Shown in pieces: positions 1-8,188 of a stretch of DNA of 54,323 nt. Source of the DNA: Bacteroidaceae bacterium (GTDB taxonomy: Bacteria; Bacteroidota; Bacteroidia; Bacteroidales; Bacteroidaceae); the NCBI GenBank assembly GCA_024699495.1, contig JAILPK010000013.1, positions 1 to 54,323 on the forward strand. The letters are read 5' to 3'. The position numbers and the translations under genes are program-made. How positions within the stretch are numbered: the first letter of the stretch is position 1; every line of letters begins with the position of its first letter. The notes under the pieces are model-generated. The model had not been told where the DNA came from. It did not search any database and worked only from the letters and a program-made list of their open reading frames with translations.

Positions 1-132
1 GCGGGCGATGTGCCAAGCGGTGCGACTCTCTTATTTCCCAACGGCCTTCGTGCGCACTTCGGCAGCGGCACGGAGGATGTGCTTCGTGATTTGTTGTACC
101 AAAGCCTCATGAGCCATGTTCTGCCTGAATGA
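1..132 (+). pseudogene. IS66-family accessory protein (OrfA/TnpA-like), C-terminal remnant
   Basis: Reading frame 1 is open from the window edge to a TGA at 130-132. It encodes a segment with TLLFPNGLRAHFGSG followed by a short tail, which resembles the C-terminal end of the small first protein of IS66-family elements as I know it. The next frame (from 137) resembles the start of IS66 TnpB, in the order and tight spacing expected of that family. The 5' part lies outside the window, so this may be the end of a complete gene. Because the adjacent TnpB is broken, the element as a whole is judged dead. Identification is by recognition of short motifs only. Confidence 0.6.
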
Positions 133-136
133 CACG

Positions 137-196
137 ATGCGGTATTACCTGTGTCCTGGGCGTACGGATATGCGCAAGGGCATCAGTTCGCTGTGC
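137..196 (+). pseudogene. IS66 TnpB-like N-terminal fragment
   Basis: An ATG at 137 opens a frame reading MRYYLCPGRTDMRKGISSLC. The YLxPGxTDMRKG signature is characteristic of the N terminus of IS66 TnpB (Orf2), normally roughly 100-120 residues. Similarity ends after about 20 codons, where the frame becomes arginine-rich nonsense and soon stops. The other frame then carries an unrelated protein tail. The element therefore ends abruptly at about base 196. It starts 4 bases after the stop of the upstream OrfA-like remnant. Confidence 0.65.
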
Positions 197-198
197 GT

Positions 199-558
199 GT
201 GCCTTACCCCTCGATCTTCGAAGCGGAAACTACGGAGGAGGGGACGGCCCGCTTTGTATGTATGGACGGCGAACGCAAGGTGATGGAATTGGTGATGTTT
301 GTGGAGCCGAACGTGGATGGATGGGATATCAACGGGGCTGTTGCCCAACTGAGTGACTCGCTGACAAGGTGCATCGACAAGGGCGCGGATTTCCTTACCT
401 TGGCAGGCTGGGCCGATGAGCGCGGTGAGGTGCAATACGTTGAGAAATGCTTCCTCTGGGATGGCGTCTGGTATGACTTGTCGCTCTATTTCGTCTGTCG
501 CTATGCCGAGGCGGCTGAATGTTTAATTCCGGTCGTGCGAACTTGGATTCCTAAATGA
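199..558 (+). pseudogene. C-terminal fragment of an unidentified protein fused to the IS66 remnant
   Basis: A frame open from 151 to a TAG-less end at 555-558 encodes about 120 sensible residues (VPYPSIFEAETTEEG... to ...PVVRTWIPK) rich in acidic and aromatic amino acids. Its first codons (151-198) overlap the IS66 TnpB fragment in another frame and are probably not native. No family is recognised. The likely reading is that the 5' part of an ordinary gene was lost when IS66 material inserted or recombined here. A short complete gene starting at GTG 151 or 199 is possible but less attractive because of the overlap. Confidence 0.45.
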
Positions 559-585
559 TGAGAGGGATGGGGCTAGTAATCTAGA

Positions 586-1310
586 ACGATGGCTGGCGCG
601 ATGCAGCCGCGGCATTCCGATGGAAGATGCAGCCGAAGGCATTCCGATGTAAGATGGAAGATGGAAGATGGAAGATGTGAGACCGATAGCTTTGAAAGTT
701 TATAAGTTTTTAATGAATTATCCATGTTTAGGCCATGAATTGCTTGTAAACTGCTCAAAATGCTTGGTTTTTGCACTAAAAAAGCGTGGTTTTTCGGGTG
801 TTTTTTGCACTCAGAAGGCCACGCTTGTTTTATGGATTTTTCAAACCCTTGTAAATCAATCACTTACAAATGAAATGTCACAATGTAACAATGTCACATG
901 TAACATTAAGGGAGAGGGGGAGTTAGCGGGCAAGGCCCGCGATGTAAGATGTAAGATGAAGATGGAAGATGTGAGGCTGGCGCGATGGCGCGATGGAGCG
1001 GCGGTTAAAGGCATTCCGATGGAAGATGGAAGATGGAAGATGGAAGATGTGAGGCTGGCGCGATGGAGCCGGAGACATTCCGATGGAAGATGGAAGATGT
1101 GAGGCATTCCGATGGAAGATGGAAGATGGAAGATGGAAGATGTGAGCCGGAGGCTCTAGTTTAGAGTTTAGAGTTTAGAGTTTAGAGTAGTTAGCGGGCA
1201 AGGCCCGCGATAGTTTAGAGTTGAAAGATTTTAACCTTAACGCTAACCAAAACTTGTTGACTCGTTGACCCAAAAACTGCGGAGCGGCGGTATTCCGATG
1301 GAAGATGGAA
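586..1310. repeat. Composite low-complexity repeat field
   Basis: This stretch is built from a few short words used again and again. GATGGAAGATG runs appear near 650-675, 960, 1018-1048, 1083-1100 and 1112-1142. GGCATTCCGATGGAAGATG occurs near 633, 1011 and 1105. GCTGGCGCGATG occurs near 590, 975, 1053 and, just outside, 1319 and 1335. TTTAGAG is repeated near 1158-1185. A hairpin-like word GCGGGCAAGGCCCGCGAT occurs twice (about 927 and 1194). Open frames across it only translate the repeats, so no gene is called. Bases 680-900 between the blocks are AT-rich, with no gene seen. Confidence 0.8.
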
Positions 1311-1534
1311 GATGTTAGGCTGGCGCGATGCAAATGGCTGGCGCGATGTGACTATGGGGCCATTGAGTATCCTGGGCCACTGGCCCTATGGGCCAGCCTC
1401 TTTCAGCCAATGTGAGGTCTCGTATGTGTCCTTTCCCGTTGGTGGTGCGGTTAACGGTCTGGTCATGGCATACGAGCAGCTGGCCGTCCTTGCGCTTATA
1501 ACCCGCTCTCCCCGATGTCAGAAACACAAATGAC
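1311..1534. other. Non-repetitive tract with palindromes; possible gene relic
   Basis: Both strands are open for about 70 codons, but no complete gene is convincing. The minus-strand frame (about 1527 down to 1400) contains a plausible protein-like stretch ([17 protein letters not shown]) that then degrades into repeat-derived sequence, so it may be a relic. A perfect palindrome TGGCCCTATGGGCCA lies at 1381-1395 and overlaps a second inverted repeat GGGCCACTGGCCC at 1374-1386. Function unknown. Confidence 0.3.
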
Positions 1535-1589
1535 TATAGTATGCACAAAAATAAAATAAGACATGCCCAATCTATTTTTCTTCTTTTCT

Positions 1590-1620
1590 TTTGAAAAATC
1601 AAATTTTATTATTACTTTTG
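1590..1620 (+). promoter_or_regulatory. Bacteroidetes-type promoter for the GH51 gene
   Basis: TTTG at 1590-1593 is followed by exactly 19 bases and then TACTTTTG at 1613-1620. This matches the Bacteroidetes vegetative -33/-7 consensus (TTTG-N19-TAnnTTTG) at every fixed position. It lies about 115 bases upstream of the ATG at 1735, implying a leader of roughly 105 bases. Confidence 0.8.
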
Positions 1621-1734
1621 CCTCGGATTAGTATTTGTCTTTGACGCCAATGATATGACTATAGAAGATGTAACTAACCCGATAAACGGGCCGCTGTGGT
1701 CTCTTCAGAAATAATGAAATAGATAAGTTTAGCT

Positions 1735-4700
1735 ATGCGCAAGACATTAATTCTTCTGTGTTTATCCTTTTTCCTTGCACTGACTGTGCACTCGCAGATT
1801 ACATTTGATTTCTCAACTGCCAAACGCGGACCAGTGATCGGCCCGCTGCACTACGGCATCTTCTACGAGGAAATCAACCATGCCGGCGACGGAGGTATCT
1901 ATGCCGAACTGGTACGCAACGGTTCGATGGAGATTAACGGAAATAACCCCGACTATTGGTGGACTTTGGGCAATGCCACATTCAGCATTTCAAGCAACAA
2001 TCTGATAAATTCTGCCCAGAAGCATTCCATGCATCTGAATCTGAGCAAAAATGGCGACGGCGTACGGAATATCGGTTATTGGGGCATAAATATTGTCAAG
2101 GGTGAGAAGTATAAGGCTTCGTTTTGGCTGCGCACGGCCGACAACTGGAAGGGAAATATCACGCTGGCTCTGGAAGACTACGACGGGAATGACATGGGCC
2201 ATGCGGTCATACCTGTGGAAAACGCTTCGAAGTGGCAGAAATATACAGCGGAGATCATCGCAACAGGCTCGGAGGGGCAGGGATGGTTTTCTATCAGAGG
2301 TTCCCGCGCTGGAACAGTATATCTGGATTGTGTGAGTCTGATGCCACCGACATTCAAAGGACGCGAAAACGGAATGCGGCGCGATCTGGCTGAGAAGCTG
2401 GATGCTCTGCATCCCCGCTTCATGCGTTTCCCGGGCGGCTGTTACATCGAAGGCGGCATCCGCTATCAGTGGCGGCATACGGTAGGTGCTGTAGAAGAAC
2501 GCCTCGGAATATACAACAGTCATTGGGGCTATCCAGTATCTAATGGCATGGGATTCCACGAGTTCCTGCAGCTGGCAGAGGATTTGGGTTCAGAGCCTCT
2601 CTTCGTGGTCAATGTTGGACTCGGACATGGTTGGATGCAGGATTACCAGCATATCGAAGACTATATCCAGGAGGCTCTGGATGCGCTGGAGTATGCCAAT
2701 GGCGATGCTTCCACCTTCTGGGGGGCAAAACGTGCAGCTGCCGGACACCCGGAGCCATTCAACTTGCGGCTGATTGAAATCGGCAATGAGAACTATAACT
2801 TCTATGCAGACAACAACAAAGACCAGAGCGATCATTATGCCGAACGATTCAAGAAATTCTATGACGCAATCAAAGCGAAGTGGCCGGAGGTCGTCTGCAT
2901 AGGCAATGTGGAGAGCTGGGGCACAGATAACCCTACTTGGCGCAACCGCTATGCCGTGGATGTGGTTGACGAACATTATTACCGCAATCCAGACTGGTTT
3001 GCCGCAAACTACAATAAATATAACAGCTACAGTCGCTCAAGCCACAAGATATATGTCGGAGAATATGCCGTAACCAGCGACTTCGGCACTAACGGCACGC
3101 TCAAGGCCGCTCTGGGCGAAGCAATTTACATGGCTGGCATGGAGCGCAACTCCGACGTCTGCATAATGGCCAGTTATGCTCCGATTTTCATGAACGAGAA
3201 CGAAGCGCAGTGGCGGCCTGACATGCTTCACTACAATTCTCACTCCAGCTTTGGAACCCCGAGTTATTGGGCTCAGCAGATGATGGCATCTGCAGTAGGT
3301 CATCAGAATATCACGTGGACAGATAGCGGCAACAGTCTTTCCCTGGCACAAGGCGCAGAGCTCGGGCTTGGCTCGTGGAATACCGACGTCACATATTCTA
3401 ATATAGAAGTGAAGAACGCCGATGGCGTGACCATCTATGAGAACAGCGGGTCGGTGAAATCCGGTTCTGACATTCAGGGCATAGCCCGATTCATAAACGT
3501 AGCTACTGACGATTGCACAATAGAGATGGATGCCGTAAAGAACTCCGGCGACGAAGGTTTTCTCATCAGTTTTGCCTATGCAGACGGAAATAACTACGCA
3601 TGGTGGAATCTGGGCGGATGGAGTAATTCACGTCACGCCGTAGAACAGGCCGTAAACGGGACCAAAACCACCATCACAACAACCGATGGTAGCATTCAGA
3701 CAGGGACTATCTACCATATAAAGGTTGTAAGAAGCGGCATGAATGTGATGTGTTATCTCGATGACGAACTGATACATGAAGCCAGACTGAGTGAAGAGTG
3801 CGGACAGAACCTGTTCCTCTGCGCGGCGCTTAACGAAGCTGAAGATTCTGCCATCGTGAAAATCATTAATTATAATGGGGCTGACGTTCCGGCCGTCGTC
3901 CGTTTCACTGATGCCGCAATCTGCGGTCCGGCCCGCGTAAGGGTGATGAGCAACTCTGACAACTATGCGGAAAACTCTATGGATAATCCTCTGAACGTCA
4001 GTCCCAGAGAACTGCAGCTGGCGCCGTCGGAGGCTAAAAATGCGAAACTGCAGCAGGGCTTCAGAAGAGAGGCAGAGAACACCTCTGCCCAACTATCATA
4101 CGATGTTCCGGCATACTCGCTCTCAGTAATTACTATTCCGCTGGCAGATGTGAGCGCCGGGGAAACAACTGAGCCGGAGACGCTTCCGGAGCCGACCGTA
4201 AGTTACAGCTTTGACAATGGAAACACTGCTGACGACAGCGGAGAATTCACTGGATGGCTCAGAAGCGGCGCGTCTATATTTGAAATGACTGACGGGAACA
4301 AAGCCCTTTATACTGGCGGAAAACCGTCGGATGCGACTGACTGTTCGCAGGCATACTTTGAACTCGGCAATAAAGCAGCAAACAAATTAGGCGCCTTAAT
4401 TAACAGCGATGCATATAGCGCAAGCATAAACATATTACTTCCGGGAGGAGGTAATCTCGATAAATTCTGCTGGTCGTGGAATGTGAATAACGGCAGTGAC
4501 AACTATGCAGGGCTCATCAACAGGGCCAATAATCTCGATTGGTATTACGAAAAACTGGCTTCCACGTCATCGATGGTCCGTTCGCTGTCCGGGCTCTGCC
4601 AAGGAGCATGGCACAATATAACCGTAACCTCGGACAACGACGAAACGGCAATTTATGTTGACGGGCAACTGCGCGCGAAAAACGCCGCCACACGCACGTC

Positions 4701-5637
4701 GCCAATCAGACTCAACAATACCACAAAAGCATGGATCGGGCGCAGTCCCTTCTCTTCGGATGCGCGCATGACCGAGACTTTCTTCGATGACTTCGAGTTC
4801 TTCGACTGTGTCTTAACACCCGCCCAGGTTCTTACATTATATAATAATGCCAAGGTGAAGGCTGCAGGATGCGATGCCCTTCTGCCCGTAGCAGACACAG
4901 AAACCAATACTGAAGCAGCCGAGCTGATAGGCGGTAATAAAGAAGCTGACATTACGGCCATCTTGAAGAACCCGGATTTTGCCAACGGTAAAGAAGGGTG
5001 GGAGGGAACGCCTTTCTCCGCCGCTCCGGGAACCGTGGCCGAGCATTTCTCACAAATCTTTGATACCTACCAGATTCTTCATAATATGCCGGCAGGTGAG
5101 TATATTCTGGAATGGCAGGGCTTCTACCGTAACGGCAACATCAGAAATGCTTATCTGAGACATAATGACGGAGAAGAGTCTCTGGCAGAAGTTTATGTGC
5201 AAACGCAAACGGCAACGGCAGCGGGCCAGACAAGCGTTCAGATGTATTCCCTCTTTGATTCTGCACAAGGCTACACTTACGACCCATATACATTCCCCGA
5301 CAATGTGGCAACCGCAGCCGAGGCATTCGGGGCAGGCCGTTATCGGCAGCAGATGGAGTTCACTCTGGATGAGACGTCAGACTTACGAATCGGAATCCGC
5401 AATTTCCGGCCTTCAGTCTATGACTGGGCTTGTGTTGATAATTTAAAACTAAAGTATTCACGTAATAACGAGAATAGCATAGCTTATCCCGAAGAAGAGA
5501 ACATTACTTCCGCGAATAGGCCAAGCGGAATATATGACCTGTGTGGCCGCCGGCTGTCTGCCGGAAATTCTTCTTCTTTGAACAAAAGCCTTCCCAAGGG
5601 TATTTACATCATTGGAGGCCGGAAATTCGTGAAATAA
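1735..5637 (+). CDS. Secreted GH51 alpha-L-arabinofuranosidase with LamG-like domain and T9SS tail
   Basis: Predicted retaining exo-enzyme releasing L-arabinofuranose from arabinan or arabinoxylan outside the cell. A signal peptide (MRKTLILLCLSFFLALTVHSQ) precedes the GH51 N-terminal strand and barrel. Family motifs are RFPGGC, GNENY with the likely acid/base Glu352, and YVGEYAV with the likely nucleophile Glu443. A beta-rich module follows (about 560-720), then a LamG/concanavalin-like domain (about 820-1040) and another beta-rich domain starting ILKNPDFANGKEGW (about 1070-1240). The last 40 residues (IYDLCGRRL... GIYIIGGRKFVK) are a type IX secretion-like sorting tail. At 1300 residues it is about twice a bare GH51 enzyme because of the added modules. 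It has its own promoter; a desulfidase gene follows after 39 bases. Confidence 0.9.
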   Translation: MRKTLILLCLSFFLALTVHSQITFDFSTAKRGPVIGPLHYGIFYEEINHAGDGGIYAELVRNGSMEINGNNPDYWWTLGNATFSISSNNLINSAQKHSMHLNLSKNGDGVRNIGYWGINIVKGEKYKASFWLRTADNWKGNITLALEDYDGNDMGHAVIPVENASKWQKYTAEIIATGSEGQGWFSIRGSRAGTVYLDCVSLMPPTFKGRENGMRRDLAEKLDALHPRFMRFPGGCYIEGGIRYQWRHTVGAVEERLGIYNSHWGYPVSNGMGFHEFLQLAEDLGSEPLFVVNVGLGHGWMQDYQHIEDYIQEALDALEYANGDASTFWGAKRAAAGHPEPFNLRLIEIGNENYNFYADNNKDQSDHYAERFKKFYDAIKAKWPEVVCIGNVESWGTDNPTWRNRYAVDVVDEHYYRNPDWFAANYNKYNSYSRSSHKIYVGEYAVTSDFGTNGTLKAALGEAIYMAGMERNSDVCIMASYAPIFMNENEAQWRPDMLHYNSHSSFGTPSYWAQQMMASAVGHQNITWTDSGNSLSLAQGAELGLGSWNTDVTYSNIEVKNADGVTIYENSGSVKSGSDIQGIARFINVATDDCTIEMDAVKNSGDEGFLISFAYADGNNYAWWNLGGWSNSRHAVEQAVNGTKTTITTTDGSIQTGTIYHIKVVRSGMNVMCYLDDELIHEARLSEECGQNLFLCAALNEAEDSAIVKIINYNGADVPAVVRFTDAAICGPARVRVMSNSDNYAENSMDNPLNVSPRELQLAPSEAKNAKLQQGFRREAENTSAQLSYDVPAYSLSVITIPLADVSAGETTEPETLPEPTVSYSFDNGNTADDSGEFTGWLRSGASIFEMTDGNKALYTGGKPSDATDCSQAYFELGNKAANKLGALINSDAYSASINILLPGGGNLDKFCWSWNVNNGSDNYAGLINRANNLDWYYEKLASTSSMVRSLSGLCQGAWHNITVTSDNDETAIYVDGQLRAKNAATRTSPIRLNNTTKAWIGRSPFSSDARMTETFFDDFEFFDCVLTPAQVLTLYNNAKVKAAGCDALLPVADTETNTEAAELIGGNKEADITAILKNPDFANGKEGWEGTPFSAAPGTVAEHFSQIFDTYQILHNMPAGEYILEWQGFYRNGNIRNAYLRHNDGEESLAEVYVQTQTATAAGQTSVQMYSLFDSAQGYTYDPYTFPDNVATAAEAFGAGRYRQQMEFTLDETSDLRIGIRNFRPSVYDWACVDNLKLKYSRNNENSIAYPEEENITSANRPSGIYDLCGRRLSAGNSSSLNKSLPKGIYIIGGRKFVK

Positions 5638-5676
5638 AAACAACTCACAGACACTTTTATATAAACAGATATCGAC

Positions 5677-6954
5677 ATGACAGACAAGAATGTACGCGAA
5701 CGCATCATAGCGCTGATTCATGAAGAAGTCGTACCGGCCATTGGTTGCACAGAACCTATGTGCGTGGCTCTATGCACAGCCAAAGCCACCGAAAAACTCG
5801 GCTGCAGACCAGAGAAGATACAAGCTCTGCTCAGCGCAAATATTCTGAAGAACGCCATGGGGGTGGGCATCCCAGGTACGGGCATGGTGGGCTTGCCCAT
5901 TGCAATAGCCCTCGGCGCTCTGATCGGTAAGAGCGAATACAAGCTTGAAGTGCTCCGCGATCTGACTCCGGAAGCTCTGGAAGACGGCAAGCAGTATCTT
6001 GCAGAAAAGCGCATAGATATATGTCTGAAGCAAGGTGACTGCGACAAGCTCTACGTGGAAATAATCTGTTCTGCCGGCAATCGCAGCGAAAAAGCGGTAA
6101 TAGCAGGCAGTCATACTAATTTTATTGATAACGGTGAGTCAACACCTGATGCGGCCGCTATGCAGGATGCTAACGACGCGGAGTCGCAGGAGGTAAAGCT
6201 GAATCTCCGCATGGTATATGACTTTGCCACTACAGCTCCTCTCGAGGAAATCCGCTTTATCGACGAAGCCCGACGCATGAATATGAATGCAGCTCAAGAG
6301 GCTCTCAAGGGAAACTATGGCCATAATCTTGGCAAGACAATTGACCGGCCGCTTTCCAAGGGCATTTTCGGCAATAGCATTTACTCGCATATCATTGCGC
6401 GGACGGCATCTGCCTGTGATGCCCGCATGGGGGGCGCGATGATTCCGGTGATGAGCAACTCCGGCAGCGGCAACCAAGGCATCTGCGCCACAAATCCCGT
6501 ATGCGTATATGCAATGGAAAACGAGAATACGGATGAGGAACTCATTCGGGCGCTCACACTCTCTCACCTTACTGCAATATACATAAAACAATCGCTTGGC
6601 ACACTTTCTGCTCTCTGCGGATGTGTGGTTGCCTCAATAGGCAGCAGCTGCGGCATTACTTATCTAATGGGCGGAGATTACCAGCGGATCTGCTATTCTG
6701 TGAAGAACATGATTGCCAATCTGACAGGTATGATATGTGACGGAGCCAAACCCTCCTGCTCGTTGAAGATCACAAGCGGAGTCAGCACCGCCTTGCTCTC
6801 ATCGCTCCTGGCTATGGAAGGCAAATGTGTCTCTTCAGAAGAAGGGATTGTAGATGACAATGTGGACAGGAGTATCCAAAACCTGACCAGCATCGGCGCG
6901 GACGCGATGTGCAAGACTGATGAGATGGTCTTAAACATTATGACCAGCAAGTAA
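5677..6954 (+). CDS. cyuA: L-cysteine desulfidase family protein (CyuA/YhaM, UPF0597)
   Basis: Member of the UPF0597/CyuA family, related to the alpha subunit of iron-sulfur L-serine dehydratases. Characterised members break L-cysteine into pyruvate, ammonia and sulfide using a [4Fe-4S] cluster. Diagnostic features are VVPAIGCTEP at the N terminus, a glycine-rich GVGIPGTGMVG segment, GSGNQGICATNPV, and CDGAKPSCSLK near the C terminus; these cysteines are the probable cluster ligands. The 425-residue length is normal and there is no signal peptide, so it is cytoplasmic. It starts 39 bases after the arabinofuranosidase, with no separate promoter seen, but a functional link is not evident. The substrate is inferred from family, not proven. 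Confidence 0.85.
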   Translation: MTDKNVRERIIALIHEEVVPAIGCTEPMCVALCTAKATEKLGCRPEKIQALLSANILKNAMGVGIPGTGMVGLPIAIALGALIGKSEYKLEVLRDLTPEALEDGKQYLAEKRIDICLKQGDCDKLYVEIICSAGNRSEKAVIAGSHTNFIDNGESTPDAAAMQDANDAESQEVKLNLRMVYDFATTAPLEEIRFIDEARRMNMNAAQEALKGNYGHNLGKTIDRPLSKGIFGNSIYSHIIARTASACDARMGGAMIPVMSNSGSGNQGICATNPVCVYAMENENTDEELIRALTLSHLTAIYIKQSLGTLSALCGCVVASIGSSCGITYLMGGDYQRICYSVKNMIANLTGMICDGAKPSCSLKITSGVSTALLSSLLAMEGKCVSSEEGIVDDNVDRSIQNLTSIGADAMCKTDEMVLNIMTSK

Positions 6955-6980
6955 AGCAGCTTCGCTTTAGTCCTCGGACC

Positions 6981-7172
6981 TTACAACGCTGTTATCCTTG
7001 GACATTACAACGTTTTTATCCTTGAACCTGACAACGCTGTTGTCCTTGGACATTACAACGTTTTTATCCTTGAACCTGACAACGTTTTTATCCTTGAACC
7101 TGACAACGCTTTTGTCCTTGAACCTTACAACGCTGTTGTCCTTGAACCTTACAACGCTGTTGTCCTTGAAGC
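6981..7172 (+). repeat. Tandem array, 8 x 24 bp
   Basis: Eight consecutive 24-base units begin TTACAACG or TGACAACG and end CCTTGAACC or CCTTGGACA. They run without gaps from 6981 to 7172, and a ragged half unit precedes them. Variation is confined to a few positions (CTGTTG/TTTTTA in the middle, ACC/ACA at the end). The period is divisible by three, so one plus-strand frame reads as an eight-residue repeat LTTLLSLN. No start region or promoter makes that a credible protein. The array begins 27 bases after the stop of the cyuA-like gene. Confidence 0.95.
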
Positions 7173-7228
7173 TTACTGACTCTTTTTGCCAAAATATTAG
7201 GAATCAGCGCTTTTTCTCTAAATTACGA

Positions 7229-7263
7229 CCTCCCCGATGCCGTCAGAAGCAACGTCGGGGAGG
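7229..7263. terminator. Strong hairpin between convergent genes
   Basis: CCTCCCCGA at 7229-7237 pairs perfectly with TCGGGGAGG at 7255-7263 across a 17-base loop. It lies between the plus-strand desulfidase and the minus-strand DUF3667 gene, where a bidirectional terminator would be expected. There is no clear U tract, so the terminator role is an inference. Bases 7173-7228 hold nothing else recognised. Confidence 0.45.
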
Positions 7264-7323
7264 CTGGCAAAAGGACTCAGGTCTGATCGTGAGCCATCAC
7301 TGTTTCGACCTTTTATTTCCAAG

Positions 7324-8145
7324 TTAACTGGCCAAAAGAGTCTCTGCATTAAACAAGAACATTGCAGCTATAAATGCAATGATTATAAGCATGGTTCCAA
7401 TGGCGACGCAGAAGAAAAGCCGCCAGAGTGTGCCCCACAATCCATAGCCGAAGAGTTGCCTGTAGGTCACAATGTAACAGATGGGGAACAGGATGTTAAT
7501 CCTTAAGACTGTCAGTTGGGCAACCGTGTCTATGAGCAGGGAAAGAGTGGCCATGTACACTTGAAGGAAGAATCCTTCGGGCAGATTGTGTCGGGGATAG
7601 CGGGGAGCCCGGCGGAAAAGCAGCCATGTGGGGAGAATAAAGAAGGCCATGACGAGCAGTGTACACCAGGCTGTGTTTTCCTGCGCCCATGTCATAAATT
7701 GGTTCATGAAGGCCAACGCTCCTTGAAATGCCTCCACATCTTCCGCGTTGCCGTAGAGCGTTTTGTGCAGTTCGGAAGCCAGCACGTTGGCGATGGCTAC
7801 GATAAAAAGCATATTCACGGGCGGATATGACACCTGACGTTTGCCACTGATATAGTCGCGAATCAGGTAGCCTGGTCGCAGCAGCAGTTGAACCAGCGTA
7901 AAGGTCAGCGAGCGGGTGTCCATTCCCCAGAGGTTCAGGATGCCCTGTCTCACTGTATGCCAACCGATGGAGCCTACACTGGCTTCCTGCCCGCAGCGGG
8001 GACAGAAATTGTCACGGAACTCTGTGCCGCAGTTGGCACAGCGGATGGTATGTTCACTGTGGTTTGTGTAGTCAAACGGATTCTCCTGCCACGCCCTGAA
8101 GCGCCGCCACCACTCTTTCAGATTTCTGTTCTTGTTGCCAGTCAT
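7324..8145 (-). CDS. DUF3667 zinc-ribbon membrane protein
   Basis: 273-residue integral membrane protein. The N-terminal cytoplasmic part carries a zinc ribbon with two Cys pairs, CANC and CPRC (about residues 35-52). It is followed by the segment LLLRPGYLIRDYISGKRQ with YPPVNMLF, which is the hallmark of DUF3667 proteins of Bacteroidetes. Four or five hydrophobic helices fill the C-terminal half (about 105-270). The family function is unknown. It lies 43 bases downstream of the MltF-like gene on the same strand and may be cotranscribed with it and udk. Confidence 0.8.
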   Translation of the reverse strand: MTGNKNRNLKEWWRRFRAWQENPFDYTNHSEHTIRCANCGTEFRDNFCPRCGQEASVGSIGWHTVRQGILNLWGMDTRSLTFTLVQLLLRPGYLIRDYISGKRQVSYPPVNMLFIVAIANVLASELHKTLYGNAEDVEAFQGALAFMNQFMTWAQENTAWCTLLVMAFFILPTWLLFRRAPRYPRHNLPEGFFLQVYMATLSLLIDTVAQLTVLRINILFPICYIVTYRQLFGYGLWGTLWRLFFCVAIGTMLIIIAFIAAMFLFNAETLLAS

Positions 8146-8188
8146 TATTATGTTGTTTCAGTTTTCCACAATCAGATGAAGGCGAGTT

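Noticed and set aside
668..1102. 144-codon open frame
   Set aside because: More than half of it translates the GATGGAAGATG repeats; no family-like sequence or promoter.
6981..7172. CRISPR array
   Set aside because: Units abut directly with no unique spacers, and no cas genes are nearby.
6998..7327. 109-codon frame of LTTLLSLN repeats as a gene
   Set aside because: Entirely explained by a 24-bp tandem array; no credible start region. Kept as a finding because the frame is open.
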